Positions 1 to 13,949 are shown, counted from the stretch's first letter. The stretch is DNA of 64,000 nucleotides from Diorhabda sublineata (GCF_026230105.1 NC_079475.1:12478125-12542124), one strand, 5' to 3'. A program made the numbers and translations. Notes: generated by a model not told the origin, from the letters alone.

Positions 1-899
1 ATTATATAAGTACTTTACATTTTTTCACAATGATCAAGCAACAATCCCAGTAATAGTATACTATCATTTTTTACGAATATTTTCCTTTGTATAAAATTGA
101 CCATTCTATTTAGTTGAATATTTGTTAGTCCAGAACAACCCTGTATTCTCGATCATAGTCTAATCTCAGTAACTGTTCACTTTACTTTACTTTCCACTAT
201 TGTGTATTCTTCTAAGAATAAAACAGTTTGTGTTAGTTTCTTCATTAAAAACTCATTAAAATCACCTCACAACAACCGTTTAACATGACGTTTTGTATTA
301 ATTTCTTTTCGGCTTCTTTCATATTGTTAAAAAACGTGTTATCTCAAATTATAACAACTTGTTTCATCTAATCTACTCTGTGGTAGTAAACTGTATATTA
401 TTAATCAATACACAACTTTTACTTTTAATATAAATTATCGAGATCTGTTGCTTGGTACTACCATTTCAGTTACCAATCGTTTTTGTCCTTGTATATTTTT
501 TTACATTTGATTTTTGTGTTTCTTGCACTGGTTTTTGATCATTAGACATTCTATATTAGAATCGACATTTCGAAAAAAATTATTGATGTTGCCAAGTATT
601 TTTCGACAGAACTATTTTTTTGTTGATTGTTTTTATGTTTATAGAGTCTATTTTTGGTTGAAGTTAATTTAGTAAAATTTGGAAATAATTGTTGAAACAC
701 GAAGTATTTAAAAATTCTCCCGATTAATATTTAAGTTAGTATTCTGATTCTAAAACAATGAAACTTGTACCAAAATTGGTGTCATTAGTTTGTTGGTAGT
801 ATCGTCAGAAGTGTCATATCGAATGTAATTTAAGTTTAAACATTAATCATACTAGTAGTGTCTAATAATAGTATAATTACCTTAAAGACAGCTGTATCA

Positions 900-1500
900 A
901 TATGCTTTAGCTCATCAATTCACAATAAAATGAACAAAGTTTTTCCGTCAACTTGCTGCTTTCCTCGCAATAATTGTAGGGGTCTATCAATCACAGAACC
1001 CATATTCTTCAATAATTTACTTGATGCAGATTATTTATATCCTGTTTATTGTGTTTATAACCATTATAAAAACTTCAACAACTTTCAGTCTTATTGAAAA
1101 ATCTCCTTGCATATTACTTGATTTGATAAATTGCACAATATAGAGGAAAGGCAGTTAACGTAAATTTTATTAACCCCATGTTATTACAAAATATCAGATC
1201 AGAAACAATTTTTCTACAAAAAATACATGAAGTTGCAGCTCTATCTTCACTATCACTATCTTTTATTGCTGTTTTTGCAGCTTTCTTATCGTTTTTTGTA
1301 ACGTCTACGACCTCTACCTTCCTTTTTACAGCATCTCTTTTGGTTTTTTGTTTTTATTACTTTTTTCAAGAAATTCCTCTCTTTATAGACTGTGGACGTC
1401 AGAGCTCAGGTTTTTCCTTTTCGATTCAAATTTTGATCACACTATGGAAATAGATTTGCGAGTGGAAAAGAAGAAACATTAGTAGACGTACCTGGTTGAA
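900..1500 (-). pseudogene. Possible pogo/Tigger-type transposase C-terminal relic
   Basis: On the minus strand a Lys-rich then acidic stretch can be read in changing frames: KKPKEML, VEVVDVTKNDKKAAK, IKDSDSEDRAATSC, then a cysteine-spaced segment. Many CENP-B/pogo-like transposases end in a Lys-rich linker, a DSDSED acidic patch and a Cys-rich region. Several stops and shifts make it non-functional. The identity is weak. Confidence 0.3.
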
Positions 1501-2847
1501 GCTAAGTAATGTTTGTAGTCTCAAGTTTTTCTGGAATCCTTTCCTTTGGAAATACATAATGTTTCGTTTTATATGTACCTAGCTGAGGGTAGGAGTGGTT
1601 TCCTTTTTGCGTCTATAATCTGAAATTTTTTCGTGTGAAGAAGCAGGGTCCTTATTTTTGTAAGTGAGTTCGGAAGCAGTAATTGACATGACTAATTTTT
1701 TCTTTTGGCCAAGAACATAGATTATTTCCATATAATAATATGTCACCTTAAGCTTAAGACTGTAGACGTCTGGAAGATTACATTAGAAATTACAATCAAG
1801 TCGATCTAATGTGATTTACAATTTTGCCCACTAACTCAGATTTACCTGCCTTTCCTTTACTTCCGAAGCATTTCAGAATAACTGAGTTTCCTCAACTCAG
1901 AGTTGTTAGAATATCCATTCAATTGATTCTTTTACATAAATCATTTGCTCAAAAGTCTCTCAATTTTATCGGTTGCTGCTATTCTGCACTTTTTTATTTC
2001 TAATACTTGAAGTCTGCCAACTCCTACTTTTGATTTCGTGTTTCTACTAACTTCCTTTTAATCCAGAAGTGTCATCATGATATCAGAATCAGACGCAACT
2101 CAATTATAAATTAGGACGGGGATTTGTTTAATTAAATATATGGGATATAACTTACTCAGTTGTTTCGAGGATTATTTCTGATTCCGATCTAGTAGTATTT
2201 CTAAGTAACATAGTAAAGTCGTAGTATGCTCACAAATGTGCAGTGATAGAAGCGGTAGCACTTTTTTAGCTACTTATTTTCTATTTATAGAGAAACTAAT
2301 AACGAACATCTTACAGAATAATAACAAGAGAAACAACAATAAAACCTACCTTATATAATATTGTATATTGTTCGTTGTTGGATATTGTTATAAAGTTCGC
2401 AAAAAGTGAGTTATAATATTAAAAAGATATGATATTTCGGATCTCGTGGAATACATATTATTAATTAGATCTTTAAATGAAGTGCTAACTTTGGAAATAT
2501 CAATTAAAGAGCTATCAATTGTTAATTTATTGTATTTGTTTTTACCATCGACACCCTTATACGCTCTCTCTAGTCTTAATTATTGACTATTTTCCCGCGC
2601 ACCTTCACTTTTATATTCAACACCAACGACAATGGATTATGAAACATTTTGAACGTTGGAGTAACTAATAACAAATGGAAAAACACAAAAAATAATGCAA
2701 AATCTTTAAAAGAGGTTATGTGACAATTTTTAAGTCATTGAATTTTTCAGCATAACGTTTAAACTAATTTACATTGAAGTAAAATCAAAATGTCTATAAT
2801 TAAATTTGGTCAAACATCACAAGAATACTAAGAAAATCATTTTAACA

Positions 2848-3290
2848 CTCGACGCTGGCTTAGAGCGTCAAATGAGGTCACGTGGTATAATTTAGACTGA
2901 AGCGATATTTCAAATTAATGCAGCGTTAAATATAAGAGCGTCAAGTTTCAAAACGCTTAAAAAAAGCACTAAAACATACCTCTGTCAATATATGGTTTAT
3001 TCCATAATTGTTTGATTAAATTTTCGTCTTAAATTGGCGATTTATTCTAAAGGATGAATATATATTGTATCGTTAAAGTTATTTATTAAATATTCACCTC
3101 GTAGTTCATTTTACTTTTCAAAACATTAGTAAACAGCAGATAATGTAGATTCAGGTTTTTTGCTATAATACCCGATTTAGAAAGCTATACAATGTTTAAT
3201 ATTAAAGCTGAATTAATTTATAATGATACTCCAGTCAAAATTATACCATGTTACCTCAATTGAAGTTCTAAGACAGCGTCAAACGCTAAC
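2848..3290. repeat. CTCGACGCT-type repeat, copy 1
   Basis: It begins CTCGACGCTGGCTTAGAGCG and contains further copies of the GCGTC/GACGC word, followed by AGCACTAAAACATACCTCTG. The same order of blocks occurs at 12811, showing a dispersed family. The right end is less clear; GACAGCGTCAAACGC near 3274 may mark it. No coding capacity is seen. Confidence 0.5.
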
Positions 3291-3535
3291 ATGAAATTAC
3301 ACCTTTAGAATTTGTGTTATAGAAATGAAATTATGGAATGTTGGAATTAAGAACTAGAATGTGGAAGCAGATTGATTAGCTATAAGCTCGACTCTCCATC
3401 AACACCATCTTGAGAATCAATTGAATATTTTAATAAACTGTTATTTACTTCATAATTCTGAAAATGCAGATGCCATCAGATAATTATTAATGCATGCACA
3501 CTTGAGGAGGGCTATTTTATAGAATGAATGCAATA

Positions 3536-4095
3536 CGAGATGTGGCTATCAAATAACGAAACTAGAGATATTTGATTTTGATATTAAGTATATTTATTTG
3601 TCATTACTTTTAATATATACCCTTACTCTATCACTACATCGCTTCATGCTAATCTTCTATTGTTCGAAACAGCGCTGATCTTTCAGGGCGCTCGCTGCTT
3701 TTCTTTCCCAGTTTCAACATACTCCTTTCAATGCAGATTTGATTCGTCACACGTTATGATCGTTTCTAATAAGTTTGAGACATTTCCAATCGCTTTTTAA
3801 GTGTCAATACAGATAATTTTACGAGCTTCTTTTTAATGTGAGGATTTTAGACACCAGTTTTGCACAAACTTATCGCATGTTGAAATTTTCATGTAAAATT
3901 TGCCGCACACATTCTGAATCAATTACCATAGATTCAAAAATCGCCCGAATACTTAGCCGACTTTCAGATCTACTAAAATTACCGACTTTTTCGATATCAT
4001 CATTCGTTTTTGACGTGGAAAGGCGACCCAAACGTAAATCATCTTCAACATCTCGGTCATTTTGAAAATGTTTAAAAACGTTCATAGTCATACAG
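3536..4095 (-). pseudogene. irritans-type mariner relic, internally deleted
   Basis: The minus strand encodes the transposase DNA-binding part: RLGRLSTSKTNDDIEKV and RLSIRAIFESMVIDSECVRQ, then ILHENFNMR (paired-like HTH). Further 3' come remnants of the catalytic segment with stops, and a C-terminal remnant. The 3' end reads TACGAGATGTGGCTATCAAA after a TA, matching the inverted repeat of the copy at 16730. Most of the DDE core is missing. The 5' end was not found. Confidence 0.7.
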
Positions 4096-4099
4096 TTGT

Positions 4100-6095
4100 T
4101 TCAATAAATTACATATAAGTTTCTGTTACAGTTTTATGTGGCCTGATGATATGTCCAATATATATTCAAAATTATACCTCACTAATGAAGACTACCAAAA
4201 TGAATCTAATACCAGCTACTATTTCCAAAGTTCTTTTTAATTTTATTTTAGGACAAAATATCATTTTGAGTGATTAAATATTTTCGTACCCCAGTTACCA
4301 TATTTATAATTGATATCTCGCTTTTTATGAACATGTAATTTTTGATATTCATTTTTCACTACAAGATTATTTAAATGTTAGATAAGTATCGACTGCAGTG
4401 ATAGATTTACTTTTTGATGTATTAGTTTGATGATGCATAGAATATGGCCTGTTTTTATTTTTTGTTAAGTGTCTGTAGAAAAGTAGATAATATATACTTT
4501 TAGAATGAAACTTATATTATTTTGTAGTGAAACCATTGTTGTTAATGTTGATATTACAAACGTGAGTAACGTTATTTCTGAAATTTCTTTTAAAAATACC
4601 CATTGTTCATCTATTGTTTTATAAAATTAAAAAATTATATGAAATATCATACAATTATATTTTGAGTTTGTTATACTCGCTACAATTTGATTAGTTACAG
4701 TTCGATAATCAAATTTAACATGGTTTAAGAGGTTATGTTTTTCATTATAATTATCCAAATTTCAAATTAGACATCATAAAACTTGTCTCCATTCTTATAT
4801 GATTTATAAAACAAAGTTAAACTTTCCTGCTCTTAGTTCCAAAAACTATTTTCATTCACTTATCATGTGTCCGTAACAACAATCATTTACTTATTTCTCT
4901 TTTAAAATTTCAAACTATCTAATAGTGCTAAGAAACTGAACTAAATAAAATTATTGCCTGTTTTCTCTGGTTTATTATAGGTGTTACCACAGATACATAA
5001 AAAGCATTTCTTTCATGCCAATATCATAAATCTACATTTTCAAAATTTGTACTTATAAGAATTTTTGCATTAACCAAAAAAGTATTTTTAATAAGAATTT
5101 CCGAAAAAACGTTTATTTGTTTAAGACGTAATGAGGTTGATTTACGAATATAAAGATGGTTGTCAGTGATTTCACACAGTGATATATGTGTTACAAATAT
5201 ATGATGTTACCATATAATATTAAGAAATGTCAAGATCACAAGAACACCTACAGAAATACTACTGCTTCACTGAAAATATATTTGCAGGTTTATGTTGAAA
5301 CAACATATTTGTAATATCTTGAAAAAGTCACCTTGATTTCGAAAAAAGAACGTCTCAGATAGTATGGTATCAATTTAGGAAAATCGATTCTATTTAATAA
5401 CTTCTAACACTAATCGTCAATTGAAAGTAAGTTAAAGTATAGTTTCATCGACCCCTTTATACTTTTTCTAATAATTTCATCATTATTTCATAATAAATAC
5501 CGTAAAATTGTGGCTTATTTTAAATCTTTTCCATCAAGATTTCCAATTTGATTTGTTATTAATATATATGTGTGGAGTGGTGACTTTTTCAAAATAGTGA
5601 TTTATCTGCAATTTTCAGCAGTGCAGTATCAGATTCTTGATTGAGTAAAATATCGAGAACTGCCTTAAAGGCATGCCTTATAAACTTTGAATTTCTAACT
5701 TTTATATTTGTTGAAAATATTAAACTGCTGCGGTGTTTTTATTGAGGCTGAATTTATGTTCAGTGATGGAAAAATTTTTACATATTTACAAAATGTTACT
5801 GTTGAATATACATTATATTTATGAATATAATTTTACATTAAAAATGTATGTGAAGGCCTCAATGTTAACCATTTTGAAAAATATTTTGAATTTTATAGGA
5901 TGGCGCAGTTTTTTTGCATATACACAAGTGATGCATATTTAGTAGGATGAATTCTTGTGTAGATGATATAACAAATAATTTTAAACCTGTAATTGCTATT
6001 GTGAGCATTAAATGATAAAACAATCTGTTTTCTTTTTTTTTTTAGTTGTATTAAAATGAAATTTCACTGTTTTTGAACCAAGTTCATTAACAGTC

Positions 6096-6100
<5 letters not shown>
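4100..6100. other. AT-rich flanking DNA, nothing assigned
   Basis: I found no coding, transposon end or RNA gene here. Short frames (for example 5733-5942) are AT-driven and have no recognisable content. Confidence 0.4.

Positions 6101-6101
<1 letters not shown>

Positions 6102-6132
<31 letters not shown>
6102..6132 (+). repeat. ATT trinucleotide microsatellite
   Basis: About ten uninterrupted ATT units precede AGGTATAACC. It is a simple repeat in flanking DNA and may be length-variable. Confidence 0.9.
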
Positions 6133-6299
6133 GGTATAACCTATTGTTGAGGAATCCCGACTCTACAGTTATTTTTGTAACGGCTGTCTATTTTTCACAG
6201 ACATTCAGTGCTGTCATCTTTTTTTTTACTCCATATATTCCCTTTTTACTTGTATTTTAAATCATTTTATCGAATAATAAACACGCTGTAATACCTAAT

Positions 6300-6860
6300 G
6301 CCAGCTACACAGAAACTGAACTGTCTATTAGGACACGAATCATCAAATCAGCTGATGCCCATTTGAAAATAGCCGCCGTTTATTTCTTTTGTGAAGTTAT
6401 CGGTTAGTTTTTAAACCTCATTATTTTCAGTTTCCTCCAGAAAACGTGGCTTTATTGTTTTCCTTTCGACTCTGCAGTGTTCTGCTTAGTGTAGAAGGGC
6501 GACGCTACGCGAGCGCCGTCTATTAAGCAGTCATGATAACAAGGCGTAGGCCATGTTGTTGATGCGTTTCGAGGATGGACGACATACCGGAGAATCGTTA
6601 GTCATTATTATTTGATTAAGTATGACTCATCACAACCGTGAGCGCTATCAGAAGAAAGTTCAGAAGTGTGGTCGTGACCAGTTTGAGCTGCGGTACCAGT
6701 TGTCACGCCTGACCGTATTAAACATACTGGAGTACCTAGTTTTCCGCACGAACACGTTTAAAGAATTATAATAGTTTAGAAACTCACAATTTCCTCACCT
6801 CTAACCTTGTATTCCCTCCTCGTGTGAAAATGTTGCCAGGGAAACGTGTGATAGTGCTTG
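6300..6860 (+). other. GC-elevated patch with small ORF; possible promoter or first exon
   Basis: This stretch has CpG-containing words (GGGCGACGCTACGCGAGCGC, CCGCACGAACACG) unusual for the surrounding AT-rich DNA. It holds a 49-codon ORF at 6622-6771 beginning MTHHNRERYQKKVQKCGRDQ. Just after it, ATG at about 6831 opens MLPGKRVIVLGK followed by a possible AAG|GTTTGT donor. This would suit the 5' end of a plus-strand gene, but I could not find downstream exons. It may also be a decayed element. Confidence 0.3.
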
Positions 6861-7243
6861 GCAAGGTTTGTATTTCACTTTATGTACATGCGGCACTATA
6901 GTATTCTTATTTCCTCTAGTTCGTTTGGAATCAGAATTTAACTATTGCAAATCTTTTCACATTTGGTCCTAATGTCAGAACAACTTTTCTTCCAACTTTC
7001 AATGCTTTCAATACTGCTAAATCATTTTAATTGTGTCCCTATATCTTATAATATACAACTGAATAATATTTCTTTATTTTCACTACTAATGATTCCAATT
7101 TTCCTGCAGAAATTTATGTCTTGCGTCCCTGGAGTAATTGAGATTTTTTTCCAGATATTTAGATATTAAAGTAATAAATTCAAGGTCTCAGCTCATCTTT
7201 GACATTTCGATATTTCTAGTCTTGTTCAATCTCATTATTTCCT

Positions 7244-7560
7244 GTGCAAAAAACCCAAAATTTTCTCTACTATATTTATGTTGAACGTTTTCCTCGGGAA
7301 TGGATTAATGATCTGTGTAGAGCGGTCGGAGTGTTGATGGAAATTTCACGCGCCCCACGACTCATTTTTTGGCCTGACAAGGTATTTATCTGTGCTATGA
7401 ATACAGTTCACTACAGCGCAGTAATTTTTCAGTAATTCTTTAAAAGAATTAAAATACAAAGGTATGATGCTATGATCATCCTGGTTTGTTCAACGTATCA
7501 ACAATATGACCGACGCCCATTTTTTGAGTTGTTTGATAGACATGTACATAGAGAGTGATT
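7244..7560 (+). pseudogene. Possible Tc/mariner-type transposase C-terminal relic
   Basis: The frame reads VERFPREWINDLCRAVGV, then SRAPRLIFW. It loosely follows a Tc3-type pattern (FPxxWIGR... then W..RSPDL...FFLW), with the expected aspartate lost. Identification is weak; it may be chance. Confidence 0.2.
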
Positions 7561-8611
7561 ATGTATTTCAACGGCTGGTTTATTGTATTCAAAAAAATCC
7601 TCAAAATCTCATATTAGAATTTTTGTTTTTTATAATCAACTTTTATAACTTAGAGGAAGGTAAAATGAAAATAAAATATCAATTATTTTTTCAATTTATT
7701 TTACCAATATTTAACTTCATTATAATTGAAACATCTGCAACTCTTTATACAATAAATATGAAATGTGGAAATCTATTTTTGGTCCTAACATTTTAAATAT
7801 TACATACATCATTGAACCATGAATAAATAACGCGATGATTCACCCAGAAGTAACAAGAAATAAAAAAAAAACATCGTTCAAAGGGGATAAAAAGAAATAG
7901 CTATAGAAAGGATCGGAACTAATTATTTTTGTGTCTCAATACTATACTCTATTTCTTATTACATTTTATAACTTTCTTAAACGCGTGTATGATTTTTATT
8001 TATATTAAGAAATTAATCACAAAATTATGAAAATATTTGGAATGGATCGCATAAATGGCATTATTAACTCCTGTTATAGAAGATTTAGTCTATGTGATTT
8101 TAAAACTTGTATAAAGTTAGTCACAAAAGCAAATAGTTCCCATTAAATATATAGTACTAAACCTAGTCCAACACATTTATTTTTAATACTGGAATAAGGG
8201 GAATATTTTTATATGTTAAGAATCACAACCTACAAAAATTAGAGATAGAAAAAATAAATGGCTCCGTTAAGAACAAAGCATACATTAATAAAAACGCTAC
8301 CGTATTTACAGTCCTACTGAAAAAATAGCCTAGCACATAATATTACAGATTTTTGTTTTATCGAATTACTTCTTCTCATTATGACAAACTTCATACTAAC
8401 GTTTTATTTTATAGAATAATAGAAAACTACAATACACTTTATTCGTGGTTTCAACTAATACGAATACAAACTCACACATATACTATCACAATTTTTATTC
8501 ATCTCTTCCTCATTTCTATTTGTTAAACCAAAGAGGCTTTTTCGTTAATATAAAATGGACGCTTGCATAAGTGTGAAAGACTTTATAGATAGAAATAATG
8601 TTATTAATAGA

Positions 8612-9515
8612 CGGTGTATCAAAATAAAGTTCAGCTATGTATTGCTTACTGCGTGAATACAGTTATGTCAACAGGTATGTCAATTAGTAGCCTCGCTCTT
8701 GGAAATTTAATTGTTAAAAAGCGGATTACAAAAACGGTAGTTCGGAGATAGTAGCGCATAGAAAATTCTGCAAAGTTCATCACTTAAATTGTGCAAGCTC
8801 TTCTAGAATAGTATATATTCTAACTTGTCTAACCGGAAACGTGCTGTTGCTTCAAATGTTCATAGATCATCATTATTTCGTATTTCGTTATTTACACAAA
8901 TATTTGGGTCTGCACCCCCACAAAATTCAGTGGGTGTATGCCACAGAATGCTTGATTTCGTAAACCAGCATGTTGTTTTCGAATGAAGCTCATTTTCATC
9001 TTAAATGGCACGTCAACAAAGCTACTGGAAGGCAACCAATCCAAAACACAAACATCAGAAACCCCTAGAATCGGTTAAAGTGATCGTATGGACTGCGATG
9101 TCAGCGCGAGGAATTACTTTTTTGAAGATAAAAGGGAACGTACAGTAACAGTCAATTCAAAGCGTTATGTGCAGATTTTAGACGACTTCTTCGTGTAAAA
9201 CTAATTGTTATCACCAAAGAATATGGTTCAAATAGAATCAAACGCGTCCAATAGATCTCTGTCACAAATTCTTGGAAGTTTTTTTGAAAAATTGATCTAC
9301 AGGAGAAGTGACGTGAATTTGCCTCCTCAAAATCTCGATTTAACTACTATGGACTTTTTCCTATGGGGTTATGTAAAATCTAAATAGAAGTATACATCAA
9401 CGTTTATACCATGACCTGGTACCGTCTTTTTAATGTCATTAGTGACAATTAGACATACTTCTTTTTTCTAATCAATCATTGATAACTATATTAAACATGA
9501 ACTTTATATATTAAA
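8612..9515 (+). pseudogene. Tc3/mariner-type transposase relic
   Basis: Starting at an ACGGTGTATCAAAATAAAGT end, the plus strand encodes, across shifts and stops, NEAHFHLKWHVNK, then RTVTVNSKRYVQILDDFF, then DLTTMDFFLWGYVKSK. These are hallmark blocks of insect Tc3-like DDE transposases (D-E-AHF; LTPLDFFLWG). The final catalytic aspartate region reads LTTMDFFLW. A TATAAAGTTCA-like inverted word near 9500 may be the other end. It is non-functional. Confidence 0.7.
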
Positions 9516-10766
9516 ATTGTAAGAAACAGGTAAGTCTCTTTTATATTACTTCAACACTTCCACTTCATTAATAATCCATTCTTATTAATTGAATCAAAAT
9601 TTTGAATTTATAATACAACTAATTATACCCAGCCATTTTGTCCTATTTTAAACCCAGTTTTTTGCGAAAGAAATTGTTCAGAGCATTTATTACAATTTTT
9701 CAATATTCTATAAAATAAAATTGTACCGCGTAATAATTAGATTCGTTTAGACCCCGGACGAAAACAAAAAATTTGGCAAGTGAGAAAATAAACATCAAAT
9801 TACTCACATTCGAATTTTCATCCCTTGAATGTTATTTTAATTAAATGAACAGGGTCTATCGAACAGTCACAATTTTCGTGATTAATAATTATTTCTATAT
9901 TTTGTAGCACACATCCTTTAATTAATATTACAATGGTTGTTTGGATCTCAAACATCTTATTCATTCATTATTATCAAATTTGAATATTCTTCTTTATTTT
10001 CTCATTCATTCGTATTTATAGGGTCTCTACAAAATTCATATAATACCTATATGTACATTAGTTCACGAATGATTAACATGTAACTAATAATAAATGTAGT
10101 AATTAGTATAAAATCAGTGTTTTCTGTGGGATTTATTCATTTTAAATCTATATGCTAGTTTTTTTTATGAAATATACAAAGTGTTTACATTATCATACCG
10201 TTTTTAGAGGTTATGTTCCACACTGTGTTCATTCATATAATCAAAATAAAAGTTTACTAAGACTATAAGGAATAAAATATACAAAACGAAACGAAAGTTT
10301 CTTAAGGTATTATGAATTATTTACAATATTTCAATTTAATACAACTTCTCATTTAGACGAGTAACAAGCACAAATGAAAACCATGCTTGTTGCTTCATTT
10401 TTGTATCATATAAAAACTCGACAATCAACGTACATTATGTTGTGTCTTTAAAACAAGACTAATCAGTAATTTTCCTCTTATTGAAATTATTCTCGTAAAT
10501 AATCGATAATTAATTCTTTTCATCAATTAAAAACAATTAAGAGTGTGAGATATATGGAATTCCAAATATAATAGTAGGGACGACTGAATTTATTATTGTC
10601 CATAATATGGTGACAAGTTGATCATTAATCGAATACATGGCGAATGAAATACAATATGTAGTGAATACAAAATACTTGACAATTAAGTTGTTTTCAAGCA
10701 GAATAACTTTTGTAGTTATCAAGATAAAATAATTTTCTAAATAATTTCTTATTTCTTAAACCTTTT

Positions 10767-10852
10767 GATATATTAATGCATCCAAATGTTCTTGATTTTA
10801 ATTTTAAAACAGAAGAGACTTAAAATCAAGGACATTTAGATGCATTGATAAA
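10767..10852. repeat. Short imperfect palindrome
   Basis: The left arm holds ATGCATCCAAATGTTCTTGA and the right arm its near reverse complement (TCAAGGACATTTAGATGCAT), separated by about 20 bases. Arms are about 33 bases. It could be a mini foldback or a small MITE; no coding. Confidence 0.7.
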
Positions 10853-11279
10853 ATAATTTTCATATCCCATTAAATTATGTGCATCGTGTTGGTGCAATAA
10901 TTCATACCAGTACCATAGGTATAAAAACTCACCACATCGGATGTGACGATATACAATTTTATTAAAAAATATGGGAAAAAACGCAGATGCCAAACCAATG
11001 GTATGAATAATATAAAATGACAGACTGCGTGATTTATAGAGAAATAATTTTTTTGGATGTCGTATACAAAGTCCTAGCTAGAATCATGAGAAATAAATAC
11101 TTGACTGAACAAGTGGGAGAGTTTTAAAAAAATGAAATTTTCATTCTGTTACACATTTACAATCAACGGTTCTGTATGACAGAGAATCTGGAATCATGAA
11201 CAAAGAAGGAGAAAACAAAATAAACATATATGGGAGAAAGAGCTACTAAAAAGGATTTTCGAAGGAATGCAGGAGCAAA

Positions 11280-11410
11280 ACGAGTGGAGAAGAAGAAGGA
11301 ATGTATGGTCAAGCTGAGATGGGGTATGTTGTCATAATGGACGAAGATAGTTAGGTGAAAAGATCCATATTAAGGGAAGGAGTGACAAGAATAGGGCATT
11401 TACGGAAAAA
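11280..11410 (+). pseudogene. Non-LTR element C-terminal relic (low confidence)
   Basis: Fragments KLRWG, HNG/VVIMDEDS and VKRSILREG resemble the tail of insect LINE reverse-transcriptase ORFs (LRWxGHVxRMDEDRLVKR). The frame is interrupted. It is a short relic beside a Tc1 relic. Confidence 0.3.
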
Positions 11411-11539
11411 ATAAATAGAAACACCTTATTATTATTATAACTTATTTCGGCTTCCTATATTTAATATAGTGAAATTAATGCATTAAGTGAATTGGGTTTT
11501 TTTATTATTGACATAAATATGGTTATTGACAATTTAAAA

Positions 11540-12010
11540 CTTGACACTGAATTTCTTAATAATAGGTATGACCTCCTCTTGCCCTAATAACATCTCTGAT
11601 ACGATTATGCATAAATCTAATCAAGTTGGCTGTTGTTTCTTGTGTAATAATAAGCCACTCTTCTTCTTCTGCAACAATAAGATCTGGGATCGAGTTTTAT
11701 AAGATTTAGGTCAGGACTGCATTGTCATGCATGAAGGTAAATTCATCTCAATGAATTGCTAAAATTTCCTCGACATATGTATCAGCCGTTAAACCTCTTC
11801 TTTCATTAACGCGGTCGCCGCTACGAATGAACACAGGGTCGACCAGTAGACACTCGTTAGTACGTTTGAAATCAAGACATTCAATATAACCTAGAAATAT
11901 CTCATCAAGACTTGTGGCAAATAACCATAAATTTCGAGCATTATCCAGATAATGTCAGTATTGAGTTCCATTATCGCAATTTTCCAGATAGAATATTGAA
12001 ACTTATTCTA
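11540..12010 (-). pseudogene. Tc1-type transposase relic
   Basis: The minus strand reads NERRGLTADTYVEEILAIH, then EFTFMHDNAV (the HDNA catalytic block) and, nearer 11560, EEEEWLIITQETTANLIRF followed by MHNRIRDVIRARGGHT. These are typical of Tc1-like DD34E C-termini. Frameshifts break it. The 11893-11990 part also occurs, inverted, near 20100-20260. Confidence 0.65.
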
Positions 12011-12810
12011 CTGAAAGAGCACAATCACAAATTGAAGCTCCAACAATGAAGCAATTAGGATATAGGTTCGTAATATTTTAGAACTGATAGGATAATAACA
12101 GTTCCCCTATTTTATTTTTTAGGTGTATTCCACTAAACGTTCAAGGTGACAGAAATATTCTTTTGAACGTTCCACATAGCGACTACGACATTGTGGTCGC
12201 GGCAAAAACATAACTCATGAAGTCATGACTTACGTTCACAACGACCCTTGTCAAAAGGTGGGTCGAAGTGAGTGTTAAAAGAATTCGCGGAATTTTCAAA
12301 AATCAAACAACGCAGAGTGCAACCATGCGAAATCTATCCCATTACTTGATGCGGAAAGGTATATTATAAATAGTTTCGAAGCATTTTTGTTACACCCAAA
12401 TACTTTACTATCGTCGTAGAAGATAATTTGATTTTACTTTAATGTAAATCAGCACTCCACTAAAAAATTCAATGACTTACAAATTATAAAATAGCCTCTT
12501 ACAGCTTACGCTTTATTTATTTTGTTTTGCCATTCCTCAATGTTTATATCAACGCTCAGAACGCCTCGTAATCCATTCCACTTGGGTTTACGATTATAAG
12601 GCTCCGGACTAAGAGGAACGGGAAAGATCTCGTCATGATTATCGGGAGTGCTTAGTGGATTGCACACCTAGTGTACCTATAAAATCTATTGAACATATGA
12701 TAATCCGCCGTTATTATTAAAAAATAAAATTTGCCAAATAGTTCAATTGTTGCTCAAAGTGTTCAAAATTAAACTTAATCAAATACATCAGTCAAAACTT
12801 TTTAGATAAA

Positions 12811-13740
12811 CTCGACGCTAGATTAGAGCGTCAAATTTCGTCTAGAGCGCCAACTTAAATTAATCCAGCGTCAAGTTTGAAAACGCTGGAGTACTAAAAC
12901 AAACCTCTGTTAATAAGCTGTTAACCTATAAATATATAGCGGTACACAGAATGAACGCGTTCTAGACGTTCATAAATGTCAAAGACAGTTCAACTTGTTT
13001 GATGTAGTTAGCTAGCTTTATACTTTTTACGCGCTGAACGTCAAAAACATAACCCCACTTTTCAAGTAAAGGTTGTAGTTGCAAATACCCTAAAAATGAC
13101 ATCGCTTGATACAAGAAAACTAAAATTTTATATAGGATATAGTTAATCATTTTACCTATTTGAAAATTCCGTGACAAAACTGGTGGTTAACTTCCAGATC
13201 CAATCGACAATCGGAATTTTTTATTGTTTTGTTTTGTTAAATCTCTGCTCAATAAGTTCAAAAGTTGATCATATCCATCTATGATCAAGAAATTCGTCTT
13301 GATCTATTTAGTTCAATCTAAAATATGTTGTAGTAAAGTGCCTGAAGATATTCAAATTGAGGGGTTTCGCCCACCAACGCCGTGTATATATTTTTGAACA
13401 CATTTCATACATTGAAGTATATAATAAATTATAAATAAGTAATTCAATATCGTTGAATACCGTTCAAATTTCTTTATATAAATGCACTTTTCAGGTTATG
13501 TTTACTAACGAACTCGTGTCAAGTTCGCGTTCATTCCGCATGTGTTAAATATATATTCTTAGTTATTGAATATTAATAAACGCGTTTTCTAAAATTTAGT
13601 AATCCATTTTAAAAGCTAACGTCAGATAATTAAGAGAGCCACACAATGTTTAGTTTTGATGCTGCATCAATTTAAGACGTCGCGCCAACAAAATTGTGTC
13701 CGGTGATTTCATTTGACGCTCTGATCCAGCGTCGAGCGTC
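12811..13740. repeat. CTCGACGCT-type TIR element, copy 2
   Basis: The left end reads CTCGACGCTAGATTAGAGCG and the right end is its reverse complement (CGCTCTGATCCAGCGTCGAG), with both inverted repeats continuing TCAAAT inward. Inside is a second nested pair around GAATGAACGCG (about 12952 and 13530). No ORF is convincing; a non-autonomous DNA transposon is likely. Copy 1 is at 2848. Confidence 0.6.
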
Positions 13741-13949
13741 AATATTATATTGCACATTATCAGATTTTCATATTAATATCACCACTTATCATATCATTAA
13801 AACTATAAAAACAAATATAGCAAGACATCAATAAAAAAATATTGGTTATCAAATAAAGTTTTTATGTATACAAATATACTAAATTTACGCAATTTTTTCA
13901 AAAAAAGTATAAAAACTAAGAAATAAACAAATTAAAAAGAATGTTCGTC

